Source: an uncultured Paracoccaceae bacterium
GTDB lineage: Bacteria; Pseudomonadota; Alphaproteobacteria; Rhodobacterales; Rhodobacteraceae
DNA: 64,000 nt
NCBI GenBank assembly: GCA_947492585.1
Contig: CANLND010000017.1
Coordinates: 28,668 to 92,667, forward strand
Reading direction: 5' to 3'
The notes under the pieces were generated by a model. That model was not told where the DNA came from. It made no database searches and saw only the letters and a program-made list of their open reading frames with translations. Positions 62,802-64,000 of this stretch are shown piece after piece (within the stretch, counting starts at the first letter, position 1; each line of letters starts with the position of its first letter). The position numbers and the translations under genes were made by a program.

Positions 62802-63146
62802 TTAATTATCGCTGAACAAAAACTTCACAGCAACGTAGCCCATCCCGACGACCTGCAAAAACGTCTCTACAGTCACAGCAGTGATGAACCATTCATATTC
62901 CGAAAAATCGAGTACACCCATTCCAACAAATACCGCCAGACCAGAATTAAAAATAATAAGGCAACTGATCCAGAAAATGATCCAAGAAGACCATTTCTTC
63001 CTTAGATCGAAGAACTCTCGCAAGCCCTTAGCTTTAATACGCCATTCGAGCTCTGTGGCTTCCGCTCCCCCATCGAAAAGGGCCTCATCTTTTTTATCAA
63101 GACGATCTTCTACATTCGAAATACTAACATCATCTGCTGAAAACAA
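62802..63146 (-). CDS. Two-TM small membrane protein, unknown function
   Basis: 114 aa, not recognised. The N-terminal half is charged and helical (SNVEDRLDKKDEALFD, LEWRIKAKGLREFFDLRKKW). Two TM helices follow (WIIFWISCLIIFNSGLAVFVGM and a second near TAVTVETFLQVVGMGYVAVKFLF). It lies 27 bases after an ImmA/IrrE peptidase gene on the same strand, so the two form a module. AT-rich codon use sets it off from the ribosomal genes around it. Confidence 0.7.
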   Translation of the reverse strand: MFSADDVSISNVEDRLDKKDEALFDGGAEATELEWRIKAKGLREFFDLRKKWSSWIIFWISCLIIFNSGLAVFVGMGVLDFSEYEWFITAVTVETFLQVVGMGYVAVKFLFSDN

Positions 63147-63173
63147 ACTAACAACCTATTTTTTGCGGCACCG

Positions 63174-63689
63174 TTAGGAGTTCGCCAACCAAGGATTGCG
63201 AGCAAGAGTAGACAATCTATTATCTATAACTTCCTCTGACACTGCAAATAAACGAGCAAGCTCGGGAACATCAGCGACGTCCTTATATTTCTCAAGAAGG
63301 CTCAAAGGCACCAAGAAGTTAGCAGCAAATTGATCTGCCTCGATTTCTTCTATTGGCTTGTCACCCTCGTGACTATTTGACCGGTAGACGGGCCGGTAGT
63401 CGTTAGACTTGATATATTCTTGGTGCATCAATGCATGACCGAGCTCATGCGCGATAGTGAACACCATTCGGCCAGGGCTAATCTCACGATTTACAACTAT
63501 CTTGTTGTCAGACTTTCGATAAAATCCAGAGATCTGTTCATCATGTGGGGGAGCGAAAGAAGCGTAGACGACTTCGATGCCCCTCTTTTCAGCGATGTAC
63601 TCCGGGTCAAACGGAGGCATCGCTGGTAGGCCCGCTCTAGCGCGCTTAGCTTCCCTAGATGCCTTTTTGAAATTAGGCTTGCGAGCCAT
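63174..63689 (-). CDS. ImmA/IrrE family metallopeptidase
   Basis: 171 aa from the ATG at 63689 (MARKPNFKK), with GGGAG upstream; an ATG at 63725 is also in frame. The zinc site is TIAHELGHALMHQE (HExxH plus downstream Glu in IEEIEADQFAANFLVP). Such proteases cleave or inactivate repressors, as in ICEBs1 ImmA or Deinococcus IrrE. No XRE-type repressor is visible beside it in this window. Coupled to a two-TM protein, it may be part of a stress or defence module. It lies between tuf and rpsJ. Confidence 0.9.
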   Translation of the reverse strand: MARKPNFKKASREAKRARAGLPAMPPFDPEYIAEKRGIEVVYASFAPPHDEQISGFYRKSDNKIVVNREISPGRMVFTIAHELGHALMHQEYIKSNDYRPVYRSNSHEGDKPIEEIEADQFAANFLVPLSLLEKYKDVADVPELARLFAVSEEVIDNRLSTLARNPWLANS

Positions 63690-63804
63690 CAAATTCTCCC
63701 AAACGCTTTCTACCATATGATTCATATGGCGTTCAGCGCGCTTATGTCAATGAAACCCTAGAGTCAAGTAATTACAAAAACGTCATCAGCCGTCTGACCA
63801 AGCG

Positions 63805-63835
63805 CAAAAGGCCACCCCGGAGGGTGGCCTTTCTG
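63805..63835. terminator. Terminator after tuf
   Basis: GGCCACCC / GGGTGGCC stem with a short CGGA-type loop, A-run to the left and T-run to the right. It ends the tuf unit on the minus strand about 70-100 bases past the stop. Confidence 0.88.
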
Positions 63836-63901
63836 TAGTTTCGAAGCGGTGGCTCTCGGCGATTTTCTTACGAAAACCACCTGACGCCACTGTTTCAAAA
63901 A

Positions 63902-64000
63902 TTACTCAGTGATTTTTGAAACGACGCCGGCGCCGACGGTGCGGCCGCCTTCGCGGATCGCAAAGCGCAGACCGTTTTCCATCGCGATAGGCGCGATCAG
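63902..64000 (-). CDS. tuf: Elongation factor Tu (3' end only)
   Basis: Only the last 32 codons are in the window. Read on the minus strand they give [31 protein letters not shown] and a TAA stop, the conserved C-terminus of EF-Tu. tuf upstream of rpsJ is the usual str/S10 arrangement; here an ImmA module lies between them. Confidence 0.97.
   Translation of the reverse strand: MIAPIAMENGLRFAIREGGRTVGAGVVSKITE

Noticed and set aside
1..64000. CRISPR arrays, rRNA genes, insertion sequences, integrases and attachment-site repeats
   Set aside because: No regularly spaced repeats, rRNA-like sequence, transposase or integrase-like protein was found on either strand by reading; weak or short sites could be missed by eye.

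Overview
The window comes from an alphaproteobacterium of the Rhodobacteraceae, most likely the Roseobacter group. The evidence is a BztABCD-type amino-acid transporter, an ATP12-type F1 assembly chaperone, a DUF1127 small protein, TRAP and tripartite tricarboxylate (TTT) transporters for organic acids, and GC-rich intergenic repeats of a kind I recall from this family. The genus cannot be set from the sequence alone. No rRNA, tRNA, CRISPR array, insertion sequence or integrase was recognised.

Layout. 0-8.1 kb (mostly + strand): the 3' end of yidC, a MOSC protein, the GTPase gene engB, a DUF2946 protein, a frameshifted PepSY membrane protein, an SDR on the minus strand, argB, a ferredoxin-like protein and sixA. 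8.1-12.7 kb: bztABCD. 12.9-18.6 kb: a tight minus-strand operon degQ-rarA-crcB-rluC-HAD phosphatase-ATP12 chaperone. 18.7-24 kb: a DAHP synthase gene behind an aromatic-rich leader peptide and attenuator, then a MATE exporter and a tandem-CHASE3 chemoreceptor. 24-64 kb: the tuf/S10/spc/alpha ribosomal protein supercluster on the minus strand, read from high to low coordinates.

The supercluster keeps its canonical gene order but is cut at five places: tuf|rpsJ (an ImmA/IrrE peptidase plus a two-TM protein), rplW|rplB (a MuF-motif candidate toxin plus a membrane-anchored partner), rplP|rpmC (two lipoproteins, a 2OG oxygenase-like protein and a DUF2189 membrane protein), rpmD|rplO (about 19 kb of carboxylate catabolism genes plus a DUF1127 gene) and adk|rpsM (a BLUF protein without the photoactive tyrosine). 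Terminators or structured leaders lie at most cuts, so it is probably transcribed as several units.

The 30-48 kb island has two transport systems (TRAP dctQMP and TTT tctABC), two GntR regulators, an aconitase-family hydratase, a RraA-fold aldolase, a pyrone-dicarboxylate-hydrolase-like amidohydrolase, an SMP-30 lactonase, an OtnK/OtnC four-carbon acid-sugar pair, an isocitrate/isopropylmalate-type dehydrogenase, an Asp/Glu-racemase-like protein and an AbrB-family membrane protein. Together they suggest uptake and breakdown of one or more polyhydroxy or polycarboxylic acids; the substrate is unknown. The best candidates for something new are this pathway, the MuF-type gene pair, the tyrosine-less BLUF protein, and the two attenuator-like leaders (upstream of the DAHP synthase gene and of rpsJ).
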